Source: JBBSUQ01 sp964389755
GTDB lineage: Bacteria; Bacteroidota; Bacteroidia; Flavobacteriales_D; Crocinitomicaceae
Direction of reading: 5' to 3'
Assembly (NCBI GenBank): GCA_964389755.1
Contig: CAYMEW010000022.1
Span: 1-64,000, forward strand
Length of the DNA: 64,000 bases
Shown in pieces: positions 8,242-16,595 of this stretch (the first letter of the stretch is position 1; each line of letters begins with the position of its first letter). A program made the translations under genes and the position numbers. The notes beneath the pieces are model-generated. The model worked only from the letters and a program-made list of their open reading frames with translations. It was not told the origin of the DNA and searched no databases.

Positions 8242-9552
8242 ATGAGTAACATCGTAGCGATCGTCGGAAGGCCCAACGTGGGAAAATCGACCCTTTTTAA
8301 CCGGCTTACGGAGTCGCGGGATGCCATCGTGAAAGAAGTGAGCGGCGTAACGCGTGACCGCCTTTACGGACGCGGCGAGTGGAACGGTATCCAGTTTTCC
8401 GTCATCGATACGGGCGGATATATTCACGGTTCGGAGGACGTGTTTGAAGGTGAGATCCGGAAACAGGTGGAAGTGGCTATCGACGAGGCCAGCGTCATTG
8501 TTTTCATGGTAGACGTGATGACGGGAATCCTCGACCTGGACGAAACAGTCGCTGCACTGCTTCGCAAATCCAAAAAACCGGTGCTCATCGCGGCGAATAA
8601 AGTGGACAATACCGAACGCGTCGGACTCTCGTCCGAATTCTGGTCGCTCGGCCTAGGGGATGTATTCGACCTTTCTGCAACCAACGGAAGCGGTACGGGC
8701 GAATTACTCGATGAAATCGTGAAGTATTTCGATAAAGAAGACAACGGTAACCGGGAAACGGACGAACTGCCGCGCATTGCAATCGTCGGGAAGCCAAACG
8801 TCGGAAAATCATCACTTGTGAATGCCCTTACCGGCAAAGAAAGTAATATCGTTACGGAAATTTCAGGGACCACGCGCGATTCGGTCAATACACGCTACAA
8901 CGCGTTCGGCTTTGATTTCATGCTCATCGACACAGCCGGGATCCGTAAAAAGGCCAAGGTGAACGAAGATATCGAATTTTACTCCGTACTGCGCTCGGTA
9001 CGCACCATTGAAAGTTCGGACGTCTGTATTTTCATGATCGATGCCCAGGAAGGCCTGCAAAAACAGGACCTGCACATCTATTCGATCATTCACAAGAACT
9101 CAAAAGGCGTGGTGGTACTCGTTAACAAGTGGGACCTTGTTGAAAAAGACCAGAATACGATGAAAGCCTACGAGGAAAAGTTGCTGAAGGAACTGGCACC
9201 TTTTAATGATGTACCGGTCATTTTTACCTCGACCATCAGCAAGCAACGCATTCACAAAGCGCTGGAGACTACCATGGAAGTATTCGAGAACCGGACGCGT
9301 AAAATTCCTACTTCCCAACTCAACGATGTCATGCTCGACGTCATTGCACACCACCCGCCACCGGCCATGAAGGGCAAATACATCCGCATTAAATTTGTGC
9401 AACAACTCCCGACGCATACTCCGGCTTTCGCGTTTTTCTGTAACCTTCCGCAATACATTCCGGATAGCTACAAGCGTTTTCTCGAAAACCGTATGCGCGA
9501 AGCATTTAACTTCAGCGGCGTGCCGGTCAAAATCTTTTTCCGAAAGAAGTAA
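8242..9552 (+). CDS. der: GTPase Der (EngA)
   Basis: Encodes 436 residues with the tandem GTPase layout unique to Der: first G1 GRPNVGKST at 9-17, DTGG switch, NKVD; a second domain from about residue 175 with GKPNVGKSS, DTAG and NKWD; then the C-terminal KH-like domain (about 355-436). Der works in 50S ribosome assembly. The open frame extends upstream to 8110 but overlaps era and the -7 box at 8204, so the ATG at 8242 is chosen. Two ribosome-assembly GTPases thus sit head to head with a 123-bp shared control region. Confidence 0.96.
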   Translation: MSNIVAIVGRPNVGKSTLFNRLTESRDAIVKEVSGVTRDRLYGRGEWNGIQFSVIDTGGYIHGSEDVFEGEIRKQVEVAIDEASVIVFMVDVMTGILDLDETVAALLRKSKKPVLIAANKVDNTERVGLSSEFWSLGLGDVFDLSATNGSGTGELLDEIVKYFDKEDNGNRETDELPRIAIVGKPNVGKSSLVNALTGKESNIVTEISGTTRDSVNTRYNAFGFDFMLIDTAGIRKKAKVNEDIEFYSVLRSVRTIESSDVCIFMIDAQEGLQKQDLHIYSIIHKNSKGVVVLVNKWDLVEKDQNTMKAYEEKLLKELAPFNDVPVIFTSTISKQRIHKALETTMEVFENRTRKIPTSQLNDVMLDVIAHHPPPAMKGKYIRIKFVQQLPTHTPAFAFFCNLPQYIPDSYKRFLENRMREAFNFSGVPVKIFFRKK

Positions 9553-9591
9553 AAAGTTCTCAGCTTCGGAAAAAATTAGTATTTTGGGAGT

Positions 9592-9918
9592 ATGGGAGGC
9601 GGAGGCGGCCACATAATGGATATGCTCAAACGTTTGCAGGCAAACAGGAATGCCCGGACGTCGAATAAAACTGAATTCAAACAACACGGTCATCTCGTGC
9701 ATACCTCCGACGGGAAAAGCATTGATTCGGCGTTGCGTTTCAAAACTGTCAGCCCGGAAAAGCAACAGCATGTGATCCGGGAAATGCGACTCAAACTCAA
9801 AACCCGCAGAAAAAGAAATCTCCTTTTGACGCTCTTCGTGTTTTTACTTTTCGCAACTATGTTGGCATTGCCGTTGCTCTTCTTACCCCGAAAAACTATC
9901 TTTGTTTCACACAATTAA
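9592..9918 (+). CDS. Small membrane protein, hypothetical
   Basis: Encodes 108 residues from ATG 9592, 39 bases after der. It opens with a Gly run (GGGGG), continues as a basic, polar segment (about 10-78), and has one C-terminal transmembrane helix (about 80-100) flanked by RRKR. It is probably a tail-anchored inner-membrane protein with its bulk in the cytoplasm. Similar short Gly-start proteins occur in Bacteroidota without known function. The promoter box of the next gene lies inside its last codons. Confidence 0.7.
   Translation: MGGGGGHIMDMLKRLQANRNARTSNKTEFKQHGHLVHTSDGKSIDSALRFKTVSPEKQQHVIREMRLKLKTRRKRNLLLTLFVFLLFATMLALPLLFLPRKTIFVSHN
9897..9904 (+). promoter_or_regulatory. -7 box inside preceding gene
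   Basis: TATCTTTG, an exact TAnnTTTG, ends 18 bases before the ATG at 9923 and overlaps the 3' end of the gene at 9592-9918. Confidence 0.5.
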
Positions 9919-9922
9919 ATAT

Positions 9923-10609
9923 ATGAAAACCTTCGGAAAACTAATCGCCGCATTATTTACCGTGTTTTTGGCCGGTGCATCGCACGCGCAAACCGAAAAC
10001 ATCAACTTCAACGACTTTGTAAAGCAAACCCAGCAATCTTCCAGTGATTACGGGCAAATGCGGGTCGGCTGGTGGATTCCCATCGAGTTTTGGGAAATGT
10101 CTCTCAGGGCTGCCGGACTTCCTGAAAACGAAGTTGAGGACTTCTGTGAGACCCTTGCCCCTTACTGCATGTTTGCCGTAATTGACGGTAGTTCGGAGGG
10201 GACGACCTTCACGTACCAACCCGAAAGCAAGATCCGGAAAAGCATCCGTTTCGTGGCTAACGGTGTAAGCTATAAACCACTCCACGAATCGAGTCTTACG
10301 GATGAAGCACAATTAGTGCTTGAGGTAATCCGCCCGATCTTCAAACAAATGATGGGACAAATGGGCGAAAACCTGAACCTGTATGTATTTTCGAATTTCA
10401 ACTCAGGTAATGTTCGCCTTTCGAATCCGGCCGAGCCGGGACTGGTCCGCCTGGAACTACTCGACTATTCCTATGAATGGAATACACCCATCCCCTGCAT
10501 GACGCGTCCCAAAATATGCCCGGAAGACGGCGAAGAACTGAACGGGACCTGGAATTATTGCCCGATCCACGGCAATGCGCTCGTACAGAAAGAAGATCCG
10601 TCCGAATAA
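9923..10609 (+). CDS. Secreted protein of unknown function
   Basis: Encodes 228 residues with a clear signal peptide (about 1-22, ASHA-Q). The mature part is mixed alpha/beta. The C-terminal 40 residues hold two Cys clusters (MTRPKICPEDGEEL and WNYCPIHGN) that look like a small zinc-ribbon-like knuckle (CP.DG.....YCP.HG). An upstream in-frame start at 9902 would lose the signal peptide's N-region and precedes the expected transcript start. Function unknown; periplasmic or exported. Confidence 0.75.
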   Translation: MKTFGKLIAALFTVFLAGASHAQTENINFNDFVKQTQQSSSDYGQMRVGWWIPIEFWEMSLRAAGLPENEVEDFCETLAPYCMFAVIDGSSEGTTFTYQPESKIRKSIRFVANGVSYKPLHESSLTDEAQLVLEVIRPIFKQMMGQMGENLNLYVFSNFNSGNVRLSNPAEPGLVRLELLDYSYEWNTPIPCMTRPKICPEDGEELNGTWNYCPIHGNALVQKEDPSE

Positions 10610-10631
10610 AAAAACACAATCAGCCAACCAC

Positions 10632-11015
10632 ATGATGATGCGCGAAGAACTTATTGATTACTATTACGAGCAACGCAGGAAAGGCATGGACTTTTCACAA
10701 ATCCGCAAAGAACTATTTGATGGCGGACTTACCAGTGACGAAGTCAAGCGGATCATACGAGCCATCGACAACCACCTCGTCGACGATGTTCGCGCAGATG
10801 ATATCGAAAGTTCCTCGGAAGGAATCGAACGGCTGGTCATTGGCGCCTTGCTTTTGATCGGCGGCGTGGGCCTGACGCTCGGCACGTTTTATTTCCCGGT
10901 GCGCGGTTACAGTATACTCGCCTTTGGTCCGATCATGGCCGGGCTGGCGCTGATCGGGCGGCGGCGAAGAAGGAGTCGGCTGTCATCTTCAAATGCGCGC
11001 CGTTTCAAACGCTAA
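10632..11015 (+). CDS. Small membrane protein with N-terminal helical domain
   Basis: Encodes 127 residues. A cytoplasmic helical segment (about 1-68, EELIDYYYEQRRKGMDFSQ..., then LTSDEVKRIIRAID) is followed by two transmembrane helices (about 72-92 and 97-115) and an Arg-rich tail (GRRRRRSR). The start is one of three consecutive ATGs at 10632-10640. It lies 22 bases after the secreted-protein gene and is likely co-transcribed with it. The N-terminal segment resembles a short repeat that binds partners, but no family was recognised. Confidence 0.75.
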   Translation: MMMREELIDYYYEQRRKGMDFSQIRKELFDGGLTSDEVKRIIRAIDNHLVDDVRADDIESSSEGIERLVIGALLLIGGVGLTLGTFYFPVRGYSILAFGPIMAGLALIGRRRRRSRLSSSNARRFKR

Positions 11016-11123
11016 TTCGGACTGCTTTTTGTTGACAAAAGGCGGGATATGTTCAAATCATCCGCCCTGCGGGCCTTGAGCAGATGCCGATTATTACTAT
11101 TTTTAACGTGAATTTTTCACAGT

Positions 11124-12011
11124 TTGAAATTCGGGGCGATCGACATAGGAACGAATGCCGCCAGGCTACTGGTTGGAGAGGTGACAAAGGAAAACGGTCA
11201 TTCTTTTGTCAAAAAAATTTCCTACACACGTGTTCCGCTTCGCCTGGGTGAGGAAGTATTTACCACCGGACGTATCTCGAAACGCAAAACCGAAGATTTC
11301 ATCAAAACCATTCAGGCCTTCCGGCTGATCTCCGAAATTTTTGAAGTACGACAATTACGCGCCTGCGCCACTTCCGCAATGCGGGAAGCATCAAACAGCA
11401 AAGCGGTACGGGAAAAGATCCGTGAATCCACGGGTATCGAACTGGAGGTGATTTCGGGGGACGAGGAAGCGGAACTGATCTTCGGAACCTTTTTCCTGCT
11501 GGACATCGACCGGACCATACCGTTTATCGTGATCGATGTGGGTGGCGGAAGCACGGAAGTCAGTGTATTCGAAAGTGGTGAACGCGTCGCATCGCGCTCT
11601 TTCGAGATCGGGACGCTTCGTTTGCTGAAAGAAAAAGTACGCAGCGACATCTGGGACGATATCGTCAGCTGGATCCGTACGCACGTCGATTTGAAAACGG
11701 CGCACCGGATCTTCGCCACGGGCGGAAACATCAACAAGGTCCACAAGATCCTCGGTGCGTATCACATGGAACCCATTTCCATTTCAGCCATTCAAAAGCT
11801 GCGGGACGAATTACATGCATTGACAATCGCGCAACGCGTTGAGAAATTTCAGTTAAAACCGGACCGTGCGGATGTCATTGTTCCGGCCTGTGATATTTAC
11901 ATTCACATAATGAAAGCCCTGAAGCGTAAAAAAATGATCGTTCCGAAGATCGGGCTTTCCGACGGAATTATTTACGACCTTCACCGCAAGAGCCGTCAGC
12001 GCAAAAAATAA
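11124..12011 (+). CDS. Ppx/GppA family phosphatase
   Basis: Encodes 295 residues, the short single-unit form of the exopolyphosphatase/pppGpp phosphatase family in the ASKHA fold. Phosphate-1 loop AIDIGTNAARLL is at about 4-15 and the phosphate-2 loop DVGGGSTEVSVF at about 141-152. It would remove terminal phosphates from polyphosphate or convert pppGpp. The start is TTG at 11124; an in-frame stop at 11109-11111 and the lack of ATG/GTG rule out a longer form. It is tail-to-tail with the next gene (two bases between stops). The C-terminal HD-like domain of full Ppx is absent. Confidence 0.9.
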   Translation: MKFGAIDIGTNAARLLVGEVTKENGHSFVKKISYTRVPLRLGEEVFTTGRISKRKTEDFIKTIQAFRLISEIFEVRQLRACATSAMREASNSKAVREKIRESTGIELEVISGDEEAELIFGTFFLLDIDRTIPFIVIDVGGGSTEVSVFESGERVASRSFEIGTLRLLKEKVRSDIWDDIVSWIRTHVDLKTAHRIFATGGNINKVHKILGAYHMEPISISAIQKLRDELHALTIAQRVEKFQLKPDRADVIVPACDIYIHIMKALKRKKMIVPKIGLSDGIIYDLHRKSRQRKK

Positions 12012-12013
12012 GC

Positions 12014-13660
12014 TTACATTTTTTTATCGATCTGCTTCCCGACCATACCGGCGGCCATGTTATTCAGCATGACTTCCTTCATACCGGAAAGAATTCCTCC
12101 GAGCCACAGCACGACCATTCCTTTATATTTGGGTTTGCGGTGGTAATAATTCGCCCAGTTCGTGTCGTCCGTCGTCTGATCGTTTTTCTTGCGGACAAAC
12201 CAGTTGGCGATCATCGTTTTGAGGCCGGCCTTTTCATTTGAATCCGGTTTGAGCACCGTGAATTTTAGGTCGTGGTAAAACATGCTGACCGTTCCCCAGG
12301 TTTCGGAGTCGGTCGCTTCTCCCTCGAAGGTTATTTTATCGATTTTACCCTGGTCTAACCGCACGGGTGCAAGTCCTTTAAAAAATGTGTTGAAGTCGGA
12401 AAAAGCCAGGTGCGTAATACTGCCACTGTATGTGTGGAAATTCGTGGTGTCCGACAGCGGCATGTGTGTTTTGAAAACAATTTTCCCCGTTTCCAGGATA
12501 TTGGCTGTCAGATTCACGTCGAGCGTATCGCTGTTCCCTTCGATCGAGTTAATATTATAGATTTCGCCGTGCAAATCGGTAAACCAGATCTTTGAAAGTG
12601 CTTTATCGTAATCGCTGAAAATGTTGTAAGTGAGTTTTGTCCGCTTAATAGAAAGCGTATCCACGATCAACGGAAAATCAATGGCAGCGACCATCTCACG
12701 GAGAGTCTGCTTACGCTTGTTTTTATCGTGCTGTTTGCGGTAGTTCTGGAGCATATTGATCGCGCAGGAATCGGTGTAAAGCCGTTCGATGTAGACCTGT
12801 CCGTAATCCATGATGCGGTTAAAGTCCACGCCGCGCGCAACGAGGTTCTTCAGTTTACTTTCCGCAAACAATTTCCGGTTTTTGAAATCAAAGCTATGTT
12901 CGGTGAGCGTTTGCTGGCACAGCGCATCGATTCCTTTTATGGAAATGTAATTATTCTCTTTATCCAGCCTCAGGGAGTCCAGGTCGTAATAATAATCTGA
13001 ATCGAGTGGCGTGTAAATGGCTTTTTGGGATGCCATGATTACCTGCTTATACTGGATGTAAGAAATATCCTCGCTAAACCGTTTTAGAACGCGTAGGTCG
13101 CGAAAACTAATATCGATCTTATCGGTTTTAAAAATCGGCTTTTTATAGTTATCATCGCCGTAGACGCGGAGTTTTCCCTGGTTCATTGAGAAATGTTCGA
13201 CCACGAAATCACGGTTGAGTTTTTGATTTCCACTCTGCTTTCCGGACTGCGTGTTTCGGATACTATCCTTAGTGGACGTGAGAAAGTACTCCAGATCCGG
13301 ATCTTCAAATTCGATTTTCCCGATTCGGACGTCCTTCTGCAGGATGATGCTCCAGGTACCGATATCCGAAAGACGAATCTTATGCGCTTTGAAATTCAGA
13401 TAGGGCAACCGGTTTCGAAAACTTTTATCAATGGTATCACAGGTCAGTTTTGCATCCGTGATCGTAACGTTCAGATCGAATGGGTTGATGTTTGAGTTCA
13501 TTTCCGCGTACTCAAGCGTATAAAAACCATCGAAACGCATGCGCACGATTTCCTGGAGGCGGGATTCCACCATAAATACGAACAGGGTTGTCATCGCAAC
13601 GGTGAGCAGAACGATCAGGTCGCAGAGGATAAGCAACGCATTTTTTAGAAAACGAAGCAT
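12014..13660 (-). CDS. AsmA/DUF748-like envelope protein
   Basis: Encodes 548 residues: an N-terminal membrane anchor (about 8-30) and a long periplasmic beta-rich region typical of AsmA-like/DUF748 proteins (repeated strands such as 'ITDAKLTCDTIDKSFRN', 'KIEFEDPDLEYFLTS'), with a short conserved C-terminal segment near residue 430. Family members are thought to bridge or transfer lipids between membranes. It follows the receiver-like gene by two bases and shares its transcript. A shorter relative is at 23600-24751. Confidence 0.75.
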   Translation of the reverse strand: MLRFLKNALLILCDLIVLLTVAMTTLFVFMVESRLQEIVRMRFDGFYTLEYAEMNSNINPFDLNVTITDAKLTCDTIDKSFRNRLPYLNFKAHKIRLSDIGTWSIILQKDVRIGKIEFEDPDLEYFLTSTKDSIRNTQSGKQSGNQKLNRDFVVEHFSMNQGKLRVYGDDNYKKPIFKTDKIDISFRDLRVLKRFSEDISYIQYKQVIMASQKAIYTPLDSDYYYDLDSLRLDKENNYISIKGIDALCQQTLTEHSFDFKNRKLFAESKLKNLVARGVDFNRIMDYGQVYIERLYTDSCAINMLQNYRKQHDKNKRKQTLREMVAAIDFPLIVDTLSIKRTKLTYNIFSDYDKALSKIWFTDLHGEIYNINSIEGNSDTLDVNLTANILETGKIVFKTHMPLSDTTNFHTYSGSITHLAFSDFNTFFKGLAPVRLDQGKIDKITFEGEATDSETWGTVSMFYHDLKFTVLKPDSNEKAGLKTMIANWFVRKKNDQTTDDTNWANYYHRKPKYKGMVVLWLGGILSGMKEVMLNNMAAGMVGKQIDKKM

Positions 13661-13662
13661 AT

Positions 13663-14127
13663 TTACTCCGTTTCGCGGTTAGTCTTGTAATCTTCGACGT
13701 TGCTGAATTTCCGAACATCATCGTACACGATCGCCCAGATGCGGTTTGCAAAATTATTATCCTTCTGGATGACATCTTTTACCCCGGCCTCTTTAAGATT
13801 CTCAATAACAACCGGATCCGTACAATCACTGATCACAACTACGGAGTTCAGGTTTTTCCTGCGGTTAATATCGTTCAGTGTGTCGAGCAGATCATTCGAT
13901 TCGGCATCCACCGACTGCAACGGATAATCGATCAGGAGCATGTCGATATCCTTTTTTTCGTCCGTTTCAAAATCTTCGATATTCTCAAAAATGCGGGAAT
14001 CAAACTGCATATCCGGGAAGTTGGCTCCTTTGCAAATCTGCGGCAATTTCTTTTCGATCACTTCGCGCAGGTAATCATCCTGCTCAACGGCAGCGATCGA
14101 ATACTTATGGTTATATTTTTCAATCAT
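13663..14127 (-). CDS. Single-domain response-regulator-like protein
   Basis: Encodes 154 residues. The order of strands and helices fits a receiver domain: an acidic start (AAVEQDD, 12-18), a central Asp in MLLIDYPL as the likely phosphoacceptor, Ser in VVVISDCTD at the Thr/Ser switch position, and Lys in VIQKDN at the conserved Lys position. There is no output domain and no histidine kinase nearby. It may relay a phosphate or act through protein contact. Two bases separate it from the AsmA-like gene downstream, hinting at a shared envelope role. The receiver assignment is by eye and the motifs are divergent. Confidence 0.65.
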   Translation of the reverse strand: MIEKYNHKYSIAAVEQDDYLREVIEKKLPQICKGANFPDMQFDSRIFENIEDFETDEKKDIDMLLIDYPLQSVDAESNDLLDTLNDINRRKNLNSVVVISDCTDPVVIENLKEAGVKDVIQKDNNFANRIWAIVYDDVRKFSNVEDYKTNRETE

Positions 14128-14205
14128 AATGTGTGTGTTTATCTATCCATTAAACAAAAAGGCCAGCCCGCGGGTTTCCGTGAAATAGACAACTTGTGTT
14201 AAAAG

Positions 14206-14242
14206 AAAGAAAGGTATCCGAATGTAGCGAATACCTTTCTTT
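14206..14242 (-). terminator. Intrinsic terminator of barrel gene
   Basis: 12-bp perfect stem AAAGAAAGGTAT (14206-14217) / ATACCTTTCTTT (14231-14242), 13-base loop. On the minus strand it is followed by a T-rich run. It ends the transcript of the gene at 14294-14944. Confidence 0.75.
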
Positions 14243-14293
14243 GGAAGTATATATGATGGATTCTATGGATTTTTCATCCCAGTACCTGTTTGC

Positions 14294-14944
14294 TTAGTGA
14301 CTGATCCCGAAAGCGATCCCGCCATTCAGCGAAAGTGTGTTGTTTGCAAGGTTGTTCGGGTAATTTGTATTGATGTCATTCGCGCGCATGAGTCCGAGCA
14401 TGTATTCGGCGTCGAACTGCAACCAGATACGCGATGCGATGCGGTAGTTAAAACCAAGTCCGAGTTGCGCTCCCACGTCAAAGGTATTGAAAGCAGAAGT
14501 CATGTCATATCCGCGTACGATATCCTCCGAGCGTGTCATGAACCCGAGGTTTACACCACCGGTTACTTTCGGACGGAAACGATCATCTACATCGCGGAAA
14601 AACCACATTACTTTCGGTACGAGTCGTACGTAATCGTTCTGTACGCGGTAGCTGGTAACTCCGTTTCCGTAGATCGGGGAATACGTCTGAACGTTGTAGT
14701 CACCACCCTGGCGCGAGTAAAGCAGGTCACCACCGAACCCGAAATGCTCATTTGTACTGTAAACTGCCGTAATTCCGACATTGGCACCTGTGATACCATG
14801 ATCAGTTGCGAATTTGCTGAATTGGGACCATTGTCCGCCTCCGCGTAAACCGAGGGAAAGATCCTGTGCATAAGTTTGTCCTGTTCCGATCATCAATGCG
14901 CATCCTGCTGCAACTAATGATATGTGTTTGATAAATTTTTTCAT
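14294..14944 (-). CDS. Outer-membrane beta-barrel protein (porin/PorT-like)
   Basis: Encodes 216 residues with a signal peptide (about 1-26, ending TYA-Q) and alternating hydrophobic strands ending in an aromatic-rich C-terminus (GGIAFGISH). The opening 'LSLGLRGGGQWSQF' and glycine-rich strand turns are typical of eight-stranded outer-membrane proteins of Bacteroidota (PorT/OMP_b-brl type). An in-frame ATG two codons upstream (14950) is an alternative start. It is a single-gene unit with its own terminator; function is unassigned. Confidence 0.82.
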   Translation of the reverse strand: MKKFIKHISLVAAGCALMIGTGQTYAQDLSLGLRGGGQWSQFSKFATDHGITGANVGITAVYSTNEHFGFGGDLLYSRQGGDYNVQTYSPIYGNGVTSYRVQNDYVRLVPKVMWFFRDVDDRFRPKVTGGVNLGFMTRSEDIVRGYDMTSAFNTFDVGAQLGLGFNYRIASRIWLQFDAEYMLGLMRANDINTNYPNNLANNTLSLNGGIAFGISH

Positions 14945-14950
14945 AACCAT

Positions 14951-15404
14951 TTGTTTTTTGTTTCAGACACTCAGACAAAATCGTACCCGGAACAGTGACC
15001 ACTGAAAATCAAACGTTTAAATTCAGACTGATCTGCATGAAGTGTGTGTATTTGCGGACGATCTGTGTTCATTTTTCCACAAAAGCGACAAAAATGTGAG
15101 CGCAACCTTATACATCGGCCGGCAGACTTACCAGACATATAGAAAATTATTCTGAGTGGAATTTGTTGCGGGCGAAACTCCACAAATGGGAAAAATATTA
15201 CCTATCAATATCGGTTTGTAACGTTTCGAAAACAGCTATTCAAAAATATTAATTCACTGAAAAACAATATATTGTGATAATTTTGAGGTTTTGGCAACAA
15301 ATTCGATCAGGGGATTCATAACAAAATTTCATATCGCTACCTTTTCAAAACAAGAGCGCCCTGAAATTTAAAAAAACAGTATTAATTAATAAATAAGAAA
15401 CGTC
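14951..15404. other. A+T-rich intergenic region
   Basis: About 450 bases with no convincing gene. It becomes very A+T-rich from about 15220. A near-consensus -7 box TACCTTTT at 15338-15345 could drive the small gene at 15405 with a leader of about 50-60 bases. No tRNA, riboswitch-like stem or repeat was recognised. Confidence 0.5.
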
Positions 15405-15557
15405 ATGGGAAATTTACTTTATTTCATCGCAGTGATTCTCGTAATAAGCTGGGCAATCGGATTTTTTGGCTATAGTGCCGGTGGAGTTATTCACATCTTG
15501 CTCGTTATCGCGCTCGTCGCATTTTTATTGCGTGTGATTCGCGGAGAACGTGTTTAG
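15405..15557 (+). CDS. lmo0937-family (DUF5670-like) 50-residue membrane protein
   Basis: A short gene of 50 residues starting MGNLLYFIAVILVISWAIGF. It has two transmembrane segments (about 4-20 and 26-43) joined by the FGYSAGG turn and ends LLRVIRGERV. This is the pattern of the lmo0937 family, tiny hydrophobic proteins common in Bacteroidota and Firmicutes and often stress-induced. It stands alone before a strong terminator at 15645. Identification rests on length, the SW.IGFFG....G.IH pattern and the basic end. Function is unknown. Confidence 0.8.
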   Translation: MGNLLYFIAVILVISWAIGFFGYSAGGVIHILLVIALVAFLLRVIRGERV

Positions 15558-15644
15558 ACTATAGCGATCAGCAGCGGAACCGTTCCCTTTCTTCAGGAAC
15601 CGTTCAATGCCGTTTAGGATACAATTAGTTTAGCATATATCTGC

Positions 15645-15680
15645 AAGGCCGTTCGTTTTTGCTAACAACGGCCTTTTTTA
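15645..15680 (+). terminator. Intrinsic terminator
   Basis: Stem AAGGCCGTT (15645-15653) / AACGGCCTT (15667-15675), then a T run. It ends the transcript of the lmo0937-type gene before the mscS-like gene. Confidence 0.8.
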
Positions 15681-15705
15681 GGCTCGAAATTTTAAAAACG
15701 CTCGT

Positions 15706-16587
15706 ATGCATACCGATATCTACGACCAGATCCGTGAAAAATTCGCTTCCTACTGGGAAACGATTTTACTGAGCATTCCCCGGATCAGCCTGTCTGTAAT
15801 CCTGATCGGGATCTTTGTCCTGGTTGCCATTGGCCTGAGTCGCCTCCTTCGCCGCCGCTTTTCCCGGAAAACGGAAAACCGGCTCGTGCTGAACTTTGTG
15901 CTCCGGCTTACGAAATTCATCATCATTCTCTTCGGAATCATCCTGGCACTTAACACGCTCGGATTTACGAACCTGGCAGGCGGGTTGCTTGCAGGTGCCG
16001 GTGCGGGGGCCATCATACTCGGTTTTGCCTTTAAAGAGATCGGAGAAAATTTCCTGGCGGGAATCTTGCTATTGTTTGACCGGCCGTTTAACGTAGGTGA
16101 TACGGTAACCATCCAGGGAAATATGGGAAAGATCCGCGCACTGAACTTCCGGACCACCCACCTCAAAGCCATGGACGGAGCGGATATTTACATTCCGAAC
16201 GGGGCCATTATTAAGAACGAAGTTTACAATCATACGCAGGACGGGCTGCAAAGACTTGAGTTTAATATCGGGATCGATTATGCCGCAGATGTCGATCAGG
16301 CCATACATATCATTACGGAAACCGTGATTGCACATCCGGAGGTAACGGAAGATGAAAAGACAATGGTGCTGATCCAGGATTTCGGAAGTAATGTGAACCT
16401 GCGAATTCTCTTTTGGATCAAAACGCTCGACTTTAAAATTACCGCTGCCCAAACGCGGATGGAGATTATGCGAAATGTCAAAAACGCCCTTATGAAAAAT
16501 GGTTTCGGAATGCCTACCGGAGTTCAGGATATTCGTATCCGCGACCATGTACACGTTGTTCAAAGCACCGAAACCCGTCCGGAATAA
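15706..16587 (+). CDS. Small-conductance mechanosensitive channel (MscS family)
   Basis: Encodes 293 residues: three transmembrane helices, the last being the pore-lining Ala/Gly helix (GGLLAGAGAGAIILGFAFKE, about 88-107). This is followed by the MscS beta domain (RPFNVGDTVTIQG, about 127-139; IPNGAIIKNEVYNHT) and the alpha/beta vestibule to the C-terminus. It opens under membrane tension to release solutes during osmotic downshift. Length is close to E. coli MscS. The topoisomerase gene follows eight bases after its stop, suggesting one transcript. A second, longer paralogue is at 27939. Confidence 0.92.
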   Translation: MHTDIYDQIREKFASYWETILLSIPRISLSVILIGIFVLVAIGLSRLLRRRFSRKTENRLVLNFVLRLTKFIIILFGIILALNTLGFTNLAGGLLAGAGAGAIILGFAFKEIGENFLAGILLLFDRPFNVGDTVTIQGNMGKIRALNFRTTHLKAMDGADIYIPNGAIIKNEVYNHTQDGLQRLEFNIGIDYAADVDQAIHIITETVIAHPEVTEDEKTMVLIQDFGSNVNLRILFWIKTLDFKITAAQTRMEIMRNVKNALMKNGFGMPTGVQDIRIRDHVHVVQSTETRPE

Positions 16588-16595
16588 ACTGAACT

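Noticed and set aside
8110..8427. Overlapping long frames giving era and der extended N-termini
   Set aside because: Both extensions run across the other gene and the two -7 boxes; the canonical starts are at 8118 and 8242.
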